A DNA stretch of 64,000 bases from Flavobacterium zhairuonense (GTDB taxonomy: Bacteria > Bacteroidota > Bacteroidia > Flavobacteriales > Flavobacteriaceae). The notes beneath the pieces are model-generated. The model was not told the origin of the DNA and ran no database searches. It saw only the letters and a program-made list of their open reading frames with translations. How positions within the stretch are numbered: the stretch's first letter is position 1; every line of letters begins with the position of its first letter. The stretch covers positions 124,001 through 188,000 of the forward strand of contig NZ_SJSY01000073.1 in the NCBI RefSeq assembly GCF_004352915.1. The letters are read 5' to 3'. This document shows, piece by piece, positions 1 to 8,567 of this stretch. The position numbers were made by a program, and so were the translations under genes.

Positions 1-278
1 GTAATTGTAAAAGTATTTTCAAGTGCTAAAAGCTCAATATTTTGTTTTGTTGAATCTGAAATCTCAATATTTTGATATTGTTTTTGTAAGGTTTCAACCA
101 ATGGGATTCGGTTCTTACTATCAAAATTGGATTGTTTTTCTTGGATTTGTTTTTCGAAATTTTCCAAAGTTGGAAAATTGTTATATAAAGATTGCAGTGC
201 TGGTTTTTGATCTAAATAATCTTGTATCAAGGCAGAGAAATATCCTGAGGTTTGATAGCTGATACAGTCGGTAGGCAT
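1..278 (-). CDS. bshC: BshC, bacillithiol biosynthesis cysteine-adding enzyme (5' part, runs off left edge)
   Basis: Reading the minus strand from an ATG at 278 gives an open frame to the window edge that begins MPTDCISYQTSGYFSALIQD and continues to LLALENTFTIT. The S/T-G-x-F-S-x-L-I-x-D-Y-L opening and the approach to a T-I-T segment (followed in the family by TGHQLNLFTGP, here off the edge) match the BshC N-terminus. BshC adds cysteine to glucosaminyl-malate in the last step of bacillithiol synthesis, a low-molecular-weight thiol made by many Bacteroidota and Firmicutes. About 92 of some 530 residues are present, so catalytic residues cannot be checked. It is divergent from the MFS gene. 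Identification rests on recalled family sequence. Confidence 0.82.
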   Translation of the reverse strand, partial: MPTDCISYQTSGYFSALIQDYLDQKPALQSLYNNFPTLENFEKQIQEKQSNFDSKNRIPLVETLQKQYQNIEISDSTKQNIELLALENTFTI

Positions 279-514
279 AATTTTAGATTTATTTTTGATA
301 GCTGTAAATTTAATGAAAATATACAGTTAAAAATGTTTTTAACGATAGCTTATGATTTGATTTTTTGTTAATGATTATTAAAGGTCATAAAATCAAGTTT
401 TTAATTTTAGCCGAAATAAAAATCTGTAAAATGTAAAACACATGAAATTTGTTAAAAAGCAATTGTTGTTTTAAAACTATTTCTGTTAAATATGAATTAT
501 TAATAATGAAACTA

Positions 515-522
515 TATTTTTG
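515..522 (+). promoter_or_regulatory. Candidate -7 box (TATTTTTG) for the MFS gene
   Basis: TATTTTTG fits the Bacteroidota -7 consensus TAnnTTTG and lies 29 bases before the start codon. No good TTG lies at the expected -33 distance, so this is only half a promoter. The rest of the 279-551 gap is AT-rich and shows nothing else. Confidence 0.4.
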
Positions 523-551
523 TAATCAAAAAAAAGTTATATCTATTTTAC

Positions 552-1829
552 ATGAAAAATAACCCAAATCAAAAGAACTCATTAAAACACGTTCTTTTTG
601 GAAGCCTCATAGGCACCACAATTGAATTTTTTGATTTCTATATTTATGCCAATGCTGCAGTATTGGTTTTTCCTCAATTATTTTTTCCAAGTGCCGATTC
701 AACTATGGCAACCCTAGAATCATTAGCTACTTTTTCGATTGCTTTTTTATCGCGTCCGTTGGGTTCAGCTTTTTTTGGACATTATGGAGATAAAATTGGC
801 CGTAAATTTACCTTGGTTGCAGCTTTACTGACGATGGGAATTTCGACCGTTGCAATTGGATTTTTACCGAGTTATGCTAGTATTGGGGTTGTAGCGCCTT
901 TATTATTAATGCTTTGCCGATTTGGCCAAGGAGTTGGTTTAGGTGGAGAATGGGGCGGAGCTGTTTTGCTTGCGATTGAAAATGCGCCACCACATAAACG
1001 AGCTTGGTACGGAATGTTTCCGCAATTAGGCGCGCCAATTGGTTTGTTGCTTTCTGGTGGAACCTTTTTATTGCTGACAGATTCTATGAGTAATGAGGAT
1101 TTTATGAATTATGGTTGGAGAATTCCGTTTATTGCCAGCGCGCTTTTAGTGGTTGTAGGTTTTTATATCCGAACAAAAATTACGGAAACACCTTCTTTTG
1201 AAACTGCTAAGAAAGAACAAGAAGAGGTTAAAGTGCCTTTTTTTGAGTTGGTTAAATCATATAAAAACCAATTGGTTTTCGGTACTTTCGCAGCAATTAC
1301 TACTTTTTTGGTTTTTTATTTAATGACCGTTTTTACGCTAAGTTGGGCAACATCAGATTTGGGAATCGTTAAAAGAGATGGATTATTGATACAATTATTC
1401 TCAGTATTGTTTTTTGCGCTTTTTATTCCGGTTTCGGCTGTAGTGGCTGATAAAATTGGGCGCCGTAAAATGCTTATTTTGGCTACAGCGGCAATTGCAG
1501 TTTTTGGATCTTTCTTTTCGTTCTTTTTAAGTACAGGAAATATTACGTTAGTGACCACATTTGCTTGTATCGGAATGGCTTTAATGGGATTTACTTATGG
1601 CCCGTTAGGAACCTTTTTGTCCGAGTTGTTTCCAACGAATGTTCGTTATTCTGGTGCTTCTTTGACTTTTAATTTGGCAGGAATTCTAGGCGCGGCTTTT
1701 GCGCCAATGATTGCTATTTGGCTGGCTAAAACTTACAGCGTAAGTTATGTTGGCATATATTTAATGATTGCCGCTTTTATTTCATTGATTTCTTTATTAG
1801 TGATTAGTAAGGACGAGCATAAGTTTTAG
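552..1829 (+). CDS. MFS transporter, metabolite:H+ symporter (MHS) type
   Basis: A 425-residue integral membrane protein with about twelve hydrophobic segments. The N-terminal GTTIEFFDFYIYANAA, the loop GHYGDKIGRK between TM2 and TM3, the segment RFGQGVGLGGEWGGAVLLA and the second-half loop DKIGRRKM are typical of the MHS branch of the major facilitator superfamily (ShiA, ProP, KgtP and YdfJ-like carriers). These import organic acids, shikimate, betaines or related compounds with protons. The substrate cannot be read from sequence. The gene stands alone: it is divergent from bshC and is closed by a rho-independent terminator, so it is not part of the following operon. Confidence 0.85.
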   Translation: MKNNPNQKNSLKHVLFGSLIGTTIEFFDFYIYANAAVLVFPQLFFPSADSTMATLESLATFSIAFLSRPLGSAFFGHYGDKIGRKFTLVAALLTMGISTVAIGFLPSYASIGVVAPLLLMLCRFGQGVGLGGEWGGAVLLAIENAPPHKRAWYGMFPQLGAPIGLLLSGGTFLLLTDSMSNEDFMNYGWRIPFIASALLVVVGFYIRTKITETPSFETAKKEQEEVKVPFFELVKSYKNQLVFGTFAAITTFLVFYLMTVFTLSWATSDLGIVKRDGLLIQLFSVLFFALFIPVSAVVADKIGRRKMLILATAAIAVFGSFFSFFLSTGNITLVTTFACIGMALMGFTYGPLGTFLSELFPTNVRYSGASLTFNLAGILGAAFAPMIAIWLAKTYSVSYVGIYLMIAAFISLISLLVISKDEHKF

Positions 1830-1847
1830 TTTAATTTTCAATTATAT

Positions 1848-1884
1848 AAAAAAGCGGCAATAAGAAAATTGCTGCTTTTTTTTT
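1848..1884 (+). terminator. Rho-independent terminator of the MFS gene
   Basis: Stem AAAAGCGGCAAT / ATTGCTGCTTTT (one G-U pair) around a loop of about six bases, running straight into a T tract. Confidence 0.85.
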
Positions 1885-1898
1885 GCTAATTAAAAAAG

Positions 1899-1920
1899 TA
1901 TTTAGATATTTGTCTAAATA
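1899..1920. promoter_or_regulatory. Operator palindrome in front of the sdpR-like gene
   Basis: A perfect inverted repeat, TATTTAGA-N6-TCTAAATA, ends 8 bases before the sdpR-like start codon. The 8-base arms with a centre-to-centre distance near one and a half helical turns suit a winged-helix ArsR-type dimer. Autorepression is inferred from position and from the known behaviour of SdpR. Confidence 0.6.
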
Positions 1921-1928
1921 TATAAATA

Positions 1929-2183
1929 ATGAACGAGATTTTTAAAGCATTAAATGATGCAACCCGAAGAGAAATTCTGGAACTGTTGAAAGAGAAAGAT
2001 TTGACAGCGGGAGAAATTGCCGATGCTTTTAATATTTCGAAACCTAGTATTTCTCATCATTTAGATATTTTAAAACGAGCCGATTTAATTACATCAGAGA
2101 AAAACGGGCAATTCATTATTTATTCCATCAATACCACCATAATGGAAGATGTTTTGCAGTGGATACTAACCTTTAAGAAATAA
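1929..2183 (+). CDS. sdpR: ArsR-family autorepressor, SdpR-like
   Basis: An 84-residue winged-helix repressor that is little more than a DNA-binding domain. It opens MNEIFKALNDATRREILELL, has the recognition region NISKPSISHHLDILKRADLI at about residues 36-55 and a wing EKNGQFIIYSIN. No metal-binding cysteines (CxC in the recognition helix) are present, which separates it from arsenic or zinc sensors and fits SdpR, which represses its own sdpRI operon and is inactivated by membrane capture through SdpI. Its gene is 5 bases from sdpI, and a palindromic operator precedes it. Family call is firm; regulation by membrane capture is inference from Bacillus. Confidence 0.85.
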   Translation: MNEIFKALNDATRREILELLKEKDLTAGEIADAFNISKPSISHHLDILKRADLITSEKNGQFIIYSINTTIMEDVLQWILTFKK

Positions 2184-2188
2184 TAAAA

Positions 2189-2857
2189 ATGAATTTAGAA
2201 TTTAAAAAAGAGCTTCCAATTATTGGAATTGTTCTTATTCCGTTTGCGTATTTGGCATTTATTTGGAACAGTCTTCCGGAAAAAGTACCAATTCACTGGA
2301 ATATGAATGGCGAAATTGATAATTGGGGAAGCAAGTTTGCTTTAGTGTTTTTGGTTTTTATGTTGCCAGTTTTAATGTACATTATACTATCAGTGGCGCC
2401 AAAAATTGATCCTAAAAAAAGGATTTCTTTAATGGGGAAAAAGTTTTATCAATTAAAGTTTTTTTTAGTACTGTTGATGTCTTTACTTTCTTTATTTCTT
2501 CTTTATGTTGCAAAAAATCAATCTACTTCTAGTCTAAATTTTATGCACATATTAGTCGGACTTTTAATAATGGTTTTAGGAAATTATTTTAAAGTTATTC
2601 AGCCTAACTATTTTATCGGGATCAGAACACCTTGGACTCTGGAAAACAAGGAAGTTTGGAAAGCTACTCATACGTTTGCTGGTAAGCTTTGGTTTTTTGG
2701 AGGTTTGGTTATTGTTCTTGGAGGCATCCTGTTTTCGGGATTTATTTTCGCGAAAGCGTTTGTTGGTATCGGAATTACTTTGGCTTTAGTGCCAGTTGTG
2801 TATTCTTTTTTCAAATTCAAGCAATTGGAGAAAAAAGAAGGAAATCATAATTCTTAA
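2189..2857 (+). CDS. sdpI: SdpI-family membrane protein
   Basis: A 222-residue protein with about six transmembrane segments (roughly residues 11-28, 49-70, 88-106, 116-136, 166-186, 190-208). The N-terminal DUF1648 signature (KVPIHWNMNGEIDNWGSK) lies after TM1, and the SdpI signature GNYFKVIQPNYFIGIRTPW and WKATHTFAGKLW lies before TM5. In Bacillus SdpI protects against the SDP peptide toxin and sequesters SdpR. No sdpABC toxin genes are visible nearby, so here the pair may sense or resist foreign peptides or membrane stress. Translationally close to sdpR (5 bases) and to the downstream hydrolase (20 bases). Confidence 0.85.
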   Translation: MNLEFKKELPIIGIVLIPFAYLAFIWNSLPEKVPIHWNMNGEIDNWGSKFALVFLVFMLPVLMYIILSVAPKIDPKKRISLMGKKFYQLKFFLVLLMSLLSLFLLYVAKNQSTSSLNFMHILVGLLIMVLGNYFKVIQPNYFIGIRTPWTLENKEVWKATHTFAGKLWFFGGLVIVLGGILFSGFIFAKAFVGIGITLALVPVVYSFFKFKQLEKKEGNHNS

Positions 2858-2877
2858 TTATTTAAAGTATCTAAAAA

Positions 2878-4242
2878 ATGATAAAAACAATACTTATTAT
2901 AATTACAGCTTTAATTTCATTTATAATGAATGGGCAAGAAATAGAAGGACAATGGAATGGACTTTTGAAAGTGCCCGGAACGCAATTAAGAGTTGTGTTT
3001 CATGTCAATAAAACTGAAACCGGATACAGTGCAACAATGGACAGTCCGGATCAGAAAGCTCTGGGAATTCCGATGGAAAAAGCGAGTTTTGAAAATTCAG
3101 TTTTAAAATTAGAAATGCCAAAAGCATTGATTTCTTATGAGGGGATTTTGAATAAGGACAATACAATTTTTGGGAAATTTACGCAAGGCGGACAATCTTT
3201 AGAGTTGAATTTGTCTAAAGAATTGCTTCAGAAACAAGTTTACGGGAGACCACAAGAACCTCAAAAACCGTATTCATATTATACTGAAGATGTAAAATTC
3301 GAAAATAAAACAGATAAAGTAGTTTTGGCTGGAACGCTGTCTCTTCCAAAAAAAGAGGGTAATTTTCCGGCTGTGATTTTGATTTCAGGAAGTGGTGGAC
3401 AAAATAGAGATGGAGAAACTCTAGGACATAAACCATATCTTGTTTTGGCCGATTTTTTGACCAAAAATGGTTTTGCGGTATTGCGTTTTGATGATCGTGG
3501 TGTTGCACAATCGACAGGAGATATTTTAAAAGCCACAACTGCTGATTTTGCGCGAGATGTTCAGGCCGGAGTTGATTATTTGCAAACCAGAAAAGAGATT
3601 AATAAAAAGAAAATTGGATTAATTGGTCATAGTGAGGGGGGAATAATTGCTCCAATTGTTGCTAGAAATTCATCTGCAATTGATTTTATTGTTTTGCTGG
3701 CAGGACCAGGAATTCGAGGTGAGAAATTATTGCTTTTGCAAAAAGAAGCGGTTGAAAGAGTAAGTGGCGTTCCAGAAAGTGAAATTCAAAAAGCACAAGA
3801 AATTTTTAGAGGTGCTTATGATATTATTATTGCCTCTTCCGTAAATGATGAAAATTTGAAAAAAAATATCACGGCTTATTTTACGTCAAAATATAATGAG
3901 GATTTTGCAAAAACATTAACGCGACAAATTACAAATAATTGGATGTATTATTTTTTAAAAATGGATCCAGCGGTAAATTTAGCAAAAGTAAAATGTCCAG
4001 TTTTAGCACTTAATGGCAGTAAAGATTTGCAGGTTCCTTCAGCTCTTGACTTAGCAGCTATTAAAAATACGTTGTTAAAAGCAGGAAACAAAAATGTAAC
4101 AGTAAAAGAACTTCCTGATTTAAATCATATGTTTCAGGAATGTAAAACAGGTTCTCCCGAAGAATATGAAAAAATAGAGCAGACTTTTTCACCATTGGCT
4201 TTAGAAGAGATTTCAAGCTGGATGGTGTTGCAGACGAAATAG
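2878..4242 (+). CDS. Secreted alpha/beta hydrolase with N-terminal beta domain
   Basis: A 454-residue protein with a signal peptide (MIKTILIIITALISFIMNGQ), an N-terminal beta-rich region to about residue 125 (EGQWNGLLKVPG...), then an alpha/beta hydrolase fold. The nucleophile elbow is GHSEGG with Ser252; the likely acid is Asp383 (NGSKDLQVP) and the base His417 (DLNHMF). An oxyanion-type segment ISGSGGQNRDGE starts near residue 169. The family includes serine aminopeptidase-like and esterase-like envelope enzymes; the substrate is unknown. Position as third gene of the sdpRI operon suggests it is induced with SdpI, perhaps acting on a membrane-active molecule; that is inference. Confidence 0.8.
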   Translation: MIKTILIIITALISFIMNGQEIEGQWNGLLKVPGTQLRVVFHVNKTETGYSATMDSPDQKALGIPMEKASFENSVLKLEMPKALISYEGILNKDNTIFGKFTQGGQSLELNLSKELLQKQVYGRPQEPQKPYSYYTEDVKFENKTDKVVLAGTLSLPKKEGNFPAVILISGSGGQNRDGETLGHKPYLVLADFLTKNGFAVLRFDDRGVAQSTGDILKATTADFARDVQAGVDYLQTRKEINKKKIGLIGHSEGGIIAPIVARNSSAIDFIVLLAGPGIRGEKLLLLQKEAVERVSGVPESEIQKAQEIFRGAYDIIIASSVNDENLKKNITAYFTSKYNEDFAKTLTRQITNNWMYYFLKMDPAVNLAKVKCPVLALNGSKDLQVPSALDLAAIKNTLLKAGNKNVTVKELPDLNHMFQECKTGSPEEYEKIEQTFSPLALEEISSWMVLQTK

Positions 4243-4265
4243 ATACATTTTGAATTTATGGATTG

Positions 4266-4309
4266 AAGTTCGCATTGATTTAGATTTTTGTTTAAATCAA
4301 TGCGAACTT
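4266..4309. terminator. Bidirectional terminator between convergent genes
   Basis: A perfect 17-bp stem (4266-4282 with 4293-4309, arm AAGTTCGCATTGATTTA) with a 10-base AT loop sits between two convergent genes. The flanks are T-rich on the plus side and A-rich for the minus side only weakly, so some termination may depend on the stem alone. Confidence 0.7.
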
Positions 4310-4320
4310 TGTAATTAAAT

Positions 4321-7300
4321 TTACCTTTTCAAGCTGAAATGGCCTCTAAATTCTTTTCCATTTGCTCGCGTAACGATAAACCAATAATCTGAAGCAGGTT
4401 GTTGTTGGCCTAGATAATTTCCATCCCAAGCTGCGCCGTTGCTTAATTCTTTGATGAATTTCCCGTATCGGTCAAATATTCTAATTGCGGTATTTGGAGC
4501 CAAATAGGCAAAGTCAATTGCCCAATGGTCATTGTAGCCGTCGCCATTTGGTGTGAAGAATTTAGGAAAAGGAAGCTCGTCTACAAAATTGATGCAATTG
4601 CTTGTTGTTGCGTCAAGGATTGAGATTGTTACTGGAATTCTGTTGCTTTCACATCCATTAATAGTTTCTGAAGCATAATATGTGGCTCCATTTTCAAGCA
4701 AAGTTGATTCAGATAAACTGATATTTGAAACGAGGCTTTCAAACCATTTTATATTCTCTCCAGTAGCGTCAATATCACTAATTTTAGCCTTTTGCTGTAT
4801 GCAGAATACTTGCGGTGATGCAACAATTGGAGCTTGCTTGTCTTGAACTTTTACACTGATTGCAAACCTTTGGCTTTCGCAATTATTAAGTGTTTGGCTA
4901 ACGTAGTAGGTTTGATTTTGCAATAAAGCAGTTGTTGGCAAAAGCGCGCCGTTTGTTGCAGAATCATACCATTTGATATTTGTTCCAATGATATTAAGAT
5001 TTGCAATTGTAGCATTTTCATCAATACAAAAAAGCTGACTGCTATTTCCTGTGGGCATTGCAGTGTCATAAACCTGAACTAAAATTGGAATCCTGTCACT
5101 TTCGCATCCAATAGTTTGTGAGGCGTAATACGTTCTGTTGTTTTCCAATAAACTTGTGTTTGGCAAAGTTGATGCAGACATTGCAGTATCGAACCATTTT
5201 ATGTTTTGTCCAGAAATTTGAATATTGTTTAATGTTGCATTTTCGCTTTTACAGAATGTCTGATTTGCATTTGCAGTAGGAGCAGGTGGAGTATTTACAA
5301 TCGAAATCGTAACTCCAAATCTCGGACCTTCGCAACCATTTACAGTTTGTGAAGCATAATAAGTTTTGCCATTAACAAGATTTGTTGTTTCTGACAATAA
5401 AGAACCATTAGTTTGTGCATCATACCATTTTATTGTAGTTCCAGAAACTTGAATATTAGCGATTGTTGGATTTTGGCCTGTGCAAAAAGATTGATTTGCA
5501 TTTCCTGTTGGCGCAGAAGTAACTTGGATATTAATGGTAACCGGAATTCTATTGCTTTCGCAACCGTTTATAGTTTGTGAAGCATAATAGGTTGTCTTGT
5601 CTTGAGCAACAGTTGTAGGTGAAACAAGTGTTCCGTTTGTTAAGTTACTGTACCATTTTATGTTTTGACCTGTTATTTGAATTTCATTTAAAGTCGCATT
5701 TTGCTGCACACAAAAAGTTTGTGGAGAATTTGCTGTTGGCAATGGTTGACTTGTAATGGTTACAGTTTGGTTTTGAGTAGACGAATTTCCGTTTCCATCA
5801 CTGTAATTCCATACAATTGTATAAGTTCCTGGCAAAGCATAAGACAACGGACTTGTGGTTGTTGCATTGATTATTCCTGCACAAGCGTCATTAGCTGTTG
5901 GAATTGTTGTGACCATCGTATTGCAATCTCCCATTATTGTTGGAAGAGTTGCTAAAGCAGGAATTGGAGCTTCTTTGTCGCCAATAATTACCTGAAAATC
6001 ATAATTTTTTTGACAACCACAGTTATCGCTCGCTGTTAATTTATAAGTTCCGCTATTTAAGTTTGATACATTTGTAATTATTGGATTCTGTAAATTACTT
6101 GTAAAACCATTTGGTCCAGTCCATGAATAATTATAGCCAGAATCAGCATTAAGAAGTAGTGTTCCGTTAAGACACACTGGTGAGTTTGTCGTAGGATGAA
6201 CATCGATGTTGCAACTAATTTCTTCAGAAAAATTTATTAAATAGAAATTCTTCCTTCCGTTTAGATTTTGCTGATAGGAATTCGAATCAGTTATTTTGTT
6301 ATCTTCAATAGGAGTGTCTGAAAAGACGGCATCTGAACCTGTAGTTCCTCCAATTATAATATTATTATTTTGAAAGCAAATTCTGTTTTTTGAATATTGA
6401 TCAAAACCATTAACATAAGTTCCAAAAACTAAACTGCCAGATTTAGTGAATTTCCCTATATAACCTTCTGCAAATCCTTTTCTTTTATACGCACATGGAG
6501 TAGTTATTGTATTATCTCCACCCATCCCTCCAAGATACAATGAATTATTTTTGAAAATAATAGAATATATTATCGACGATTTTCCTAGATATGTTCCCCA
6601 TACTCTTTGTCCGTTACTATTTAATTTAGCTAAAAAACCAGCTTCTGTCCATTGTTTGTAATCGTCAAAACTTCCTGGAGTGGCAATATTATCGCCAGTA
6701 TCACTACTACTTACAGTTCCGCCAATATATACGTTATTTTCGTCATCCACCTCGATAGATTCTACTCTATTCCTAGCTCCATAATAGGTACTCCAAATTG
6801 GCTCACCGTCTAATGTAAATTTGTAAACAGTACCGCCTACATAATTACTTGTTCCAAGAGGGAAAGGGTTTTCCTGAAAAGTTCCGGGAGTAGAAATGTA
6901 ATTTAAACTAAATGTTTTTCCTCCTACAACAAGATAATCAGATGCAACCTTAATCGTATATAAATAATCGAGGCTTTCTCCGCCTACATAAGTACTCCAA
7001 ATTAAATTGCCGCTAGAAGTGAATTTAGCCAAAAAACCATCGGGTACATTAGTAAAGAATGGAGAACTGGAATGGTTTATGAAAGGTTGAAAATTATTAT
7101 TTATAGATATCCCAATATTGCTGCTTGTACTCCCGATAATGTAGATGTTATTATTGCTATCAATATCGACATCTTCTGAATAATCTGATTCAGAATTACC
7201 AAAATATGTTGCCCATAACCTAATTCCAGATGAGCTAAATTTAGCAAGAAAAGCATTTGTAGAACTACTGCTATTTACTGTTTGAAGATAAGCTCCTGGC

Positions 7301-8430
7301 GTTGAAATATTTTTTTTACTATCTGTGCTACCAGTAACAATAACATTATTTTGCTTGTCGATTTTAATTCCAGATGCTCTGTCCCAGCTTTCGCCACCAT
7401 AAAAAGTACCCCATACTCTTTTTCCAGAAGCATCAAATTTTACAATTATTGCATCAGATTGTACAGTTCCTGAATCGAAAACTGTAGTTTGATGCGCGCC
7501 AGTTGTCGCATAAATTTTTGATGTACTTGTCGTATAACCTGAAAAATATACATTTCCAAAACTGTCAGTATCGATATCTCCAAAATCATTTGAGTCGCCC
7601 TCACCGTAATATGTTCCCCATAATCTCGTTGGCACCGGATCAATAACAACAGTTTTTCCATTTACAGAATTAGAAGAACTAAACCCATAAACATTTTTTT
7701 TAACCTTAGTATATCCAATTTCAATTTCCTTTTTGTTTCTCCCATCTTCGATCCAACTGGCTGGTAATGTTTCTTCCATTTTTCCAAAACGAACATTCAT
7801 TTGGATTTTGTTGTCAACCAAATCTGTTTCAGCGCCATTAAATTTCAATTGAATGTCTGAAATTTTTCCTTTCGGATGAATTACGAAATTATATTCAACG
7901 GTTTTTTGAGGATCAGCTGGAATTGTAAAAACAACATCAATATTTGGATAAATGTTTTTATAAGTAACTTGTTTGAATTGATAAACACCAAGAACTCCTT
8001 CAGGTTTGTTTGGAACATTATAATAATTATCATAATCAGAAGATTTCTGCTCTGCAATTAATTCAACTTTAGAATTTGAATTTACAAAGTCAATATCAAT
8101 TCTATGAAAAGTGTATTCTAGTTTAAAATTAGTTTCTTGCTCATTTTTGTTATTTTGAAAATGTGAAGAATTTTCTCGTTCATTTCTAGGATCAATAGGT
8201 TGTGCTACAGCAGTTTTTTTTACCTCATAAACATCATATGAAAATCCATTTTTCTTCAATTGAACATTTAATCCGTTGGAATTTAGTAAATACAAAACCG
8301 AAGTATTCATCTTTCCTTTTTGATCAACAATCTGACCTTTATTTTCCTTGAAACCAATAGATTGATTTTTGGTTTGAGAAAATAATTGAGTAAAAACTAA
8401 AAAGAAAATTACAAGTAATTTTTGTTTCAT
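4321..8430 (-). CDS. Large secreted SBBP-repeat/Ig-repeat protein with T9SS type B C-terminal domain
   Basis: A 1369-residue extracellular protein. In order: signal peptide ending in TQLFSQ; an N-terminal region opening IGFKENKGQIVDQKGK, typical of SBBP proteins; a beta-propeller-like set of SBBP repeats (WGTYYGEGDSNDFGDIDTD and similar, many NVYFSG/NIYIIG strands) to about residue 740; a cysteine-containing Ig/PKD-like domain; an HYR-like domain (SYALPGTYTIVWNYSDGNGN); five tandem domains of about 73 residues, each with FC...IKWY...TYYASQT..C; and the type B sorting domain FTPNGDGYND...FDRYGKFIKEL...HFSLKR. Such proteins are exported by the gliding-motility secretion system and usually attach to the surface or are released. 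No enzyme domain is visible; adhesion or glycan contact is a guess. Confidence 0.88.
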   Translation of the reverse strand: MKQKLLVIFFLVFTQLFSQTKNQSIGFKENKGQIVDQKGKMNTSVLYLLNSNGLNVQLKKNGFSYDVYEVKKTAVAQPIDPRNERENSSHFQNNKNEQETNFKLEYTFHRIDIDFVNSNSKVELIAEQKSSDYDNYYNVPNKPEGVLGVYQFKQVTYKNIYPNIDVVFTIPADPQKTVEYNFVIHPKGKISDIQLKFNGAETDLVDNKIQMNVRFGKMEETLPASWIEDGRNKKEIEIGYTKVKKNVYGFSSSNSVNGKTVVIDPVPTRLWGTYYGEGDSNDFGDIDTDSFGNVYFSGYTTSTSKIYATTGAHQTTVFDSGTVQSDAIIVKFDASGKRVWGTFYGGESWDRASGIKIDKQNNVIVTGSTDSKKNISTPGAYLQTVNSSSSTNAFLAKFSSSGIRLWATYFGNSESDYSEDVDIDSNNNIYIIGSTSSNIGISINNNFQPFINHSSSPFFTNVPDGFLAKFTSSGNLIWSTYVGGESLDYLYTIKVASDYLVVGGKTFSLNYISTPGTFQENPFPLGTSNYVGGTVYKFTLDGEPIWSTYYGARNRVESIEVDDENNVYIGGTVSSSDTGDNIATPGSFDDYKQWTEAGFLAKLNSNGQRVWGTYLGKSSIIYSIIFKNNSLYLGGMGGDNTITTPCAYKRKGFAEGYIGKFTKSGSLVFGTYVNGFDQYSKNRICFQNNNIIIGGTTGSDAVFSDTPIEDNKITDSNSYQQNLNGRKNFYLINFSEEISCNIDVHPTTNSPVCLNGTLLLNADSGYNYSWTGPNGFTSNLQNPIITNVSNLNSGTYKLTASDNCGCQKNYDFQVIIGDKEAPIPALATLPTIMGDCNTMVTTIPTANDACAGIINATTTSPLSYALPGTYTIVWNYSDGNGNSSTQNQTVTITSQPLPTANSPQTFCVQQNATLNEIQITGQNIKWYSNLTNGTLVSPTTVAQDKTTYYASQTINGCESNRIPVTINIQVTSAPTGNANQSFCTGQNPTIANIQVSGTTIKWYDAQTNGSLLSETTNLVNGKTYYASQTVNGCEGPRFGVTISIVNTPPAPTANANQTFCKSENATLNNIQISGQNIKWFDTAMSASTLPNTSLLENNRTYYASQTIGCESDRIPILVQVYDTAMPTGNSSQLFCIDENATIANLNIIGTNIKWYDSATNGALLPTTALLQNQTYYVSQTLNNCESQRFAISVKVQDKQAPIVASPQVFCIQQKAKISDIDATGENIKWFESLVSNISLSESTLLENGATYYASETINGCESNRIPVTISILDATTSNCINFVDELPFPKFFTPNGDGYNDHWAIDFAYLAPNTAIRIFDRYGKFIKELSNGAAWDGNYLGQQQPASDYWFIVTRANGKEFRGHFSLKR
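4620..5745 (-). repeat. Five tandem Ig-like modules within the T9SS protein
   Basis: Five units of about 220 bases encode domains with conserved FC near the start, G-x-x-IKW(Y/F) in the middle and TYY(A/V)S(Q/E)T....CES/CEG at the end. Units begin near 5745, 5515, 5285, 5060 and 4835 on the minus strand. The two cysteines per unit could form one disulfide each. Protein similarity is high but DNA has diverged, so this is not a recent amplification. Confidence 0.8.
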
Positions 8431-8518
8431 TTAAAAATGATTAGGACTGTCGCAAATGTAATTAAATATCTACAAAACCAAATCAAAAAATCAAAACGGC
8501 ATCCGCCAAAATCTTTTC

Positions 8519-8549
8519 CTGAAAAAGTCCCCAATAACCCGTATTTTTG
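8519..8549 (+). promoter_or_regulatory. Candidate promoter of the radical SAM gene
   Basis: CTG (8519-8521), 20 bases, then TATTTTTG (8542-8549), a full match to TAnnTTTG with a one-base variant of the -33 TTG. Transcription should begin near 8555, about a dozen bases before the TTG start codon, which supports that short start. Confidence 0.55.
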
Positions 8550-8567
8550 CAAAAAAAATAAATCCTT

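Noticed and set aside
23..262. Plus-strand open frame of 79 codons at the left edge
   Set aside because: It is the opposite strand of the bshC start; low-complexity hydrophobic translation with no family resemblance.
4620..5745. Possible CRISPR or recent gene amplification
   Set aside because: Regular spacing comes from five protein domains whose DNA has diverged; no identical direct repeats with unique spacers.
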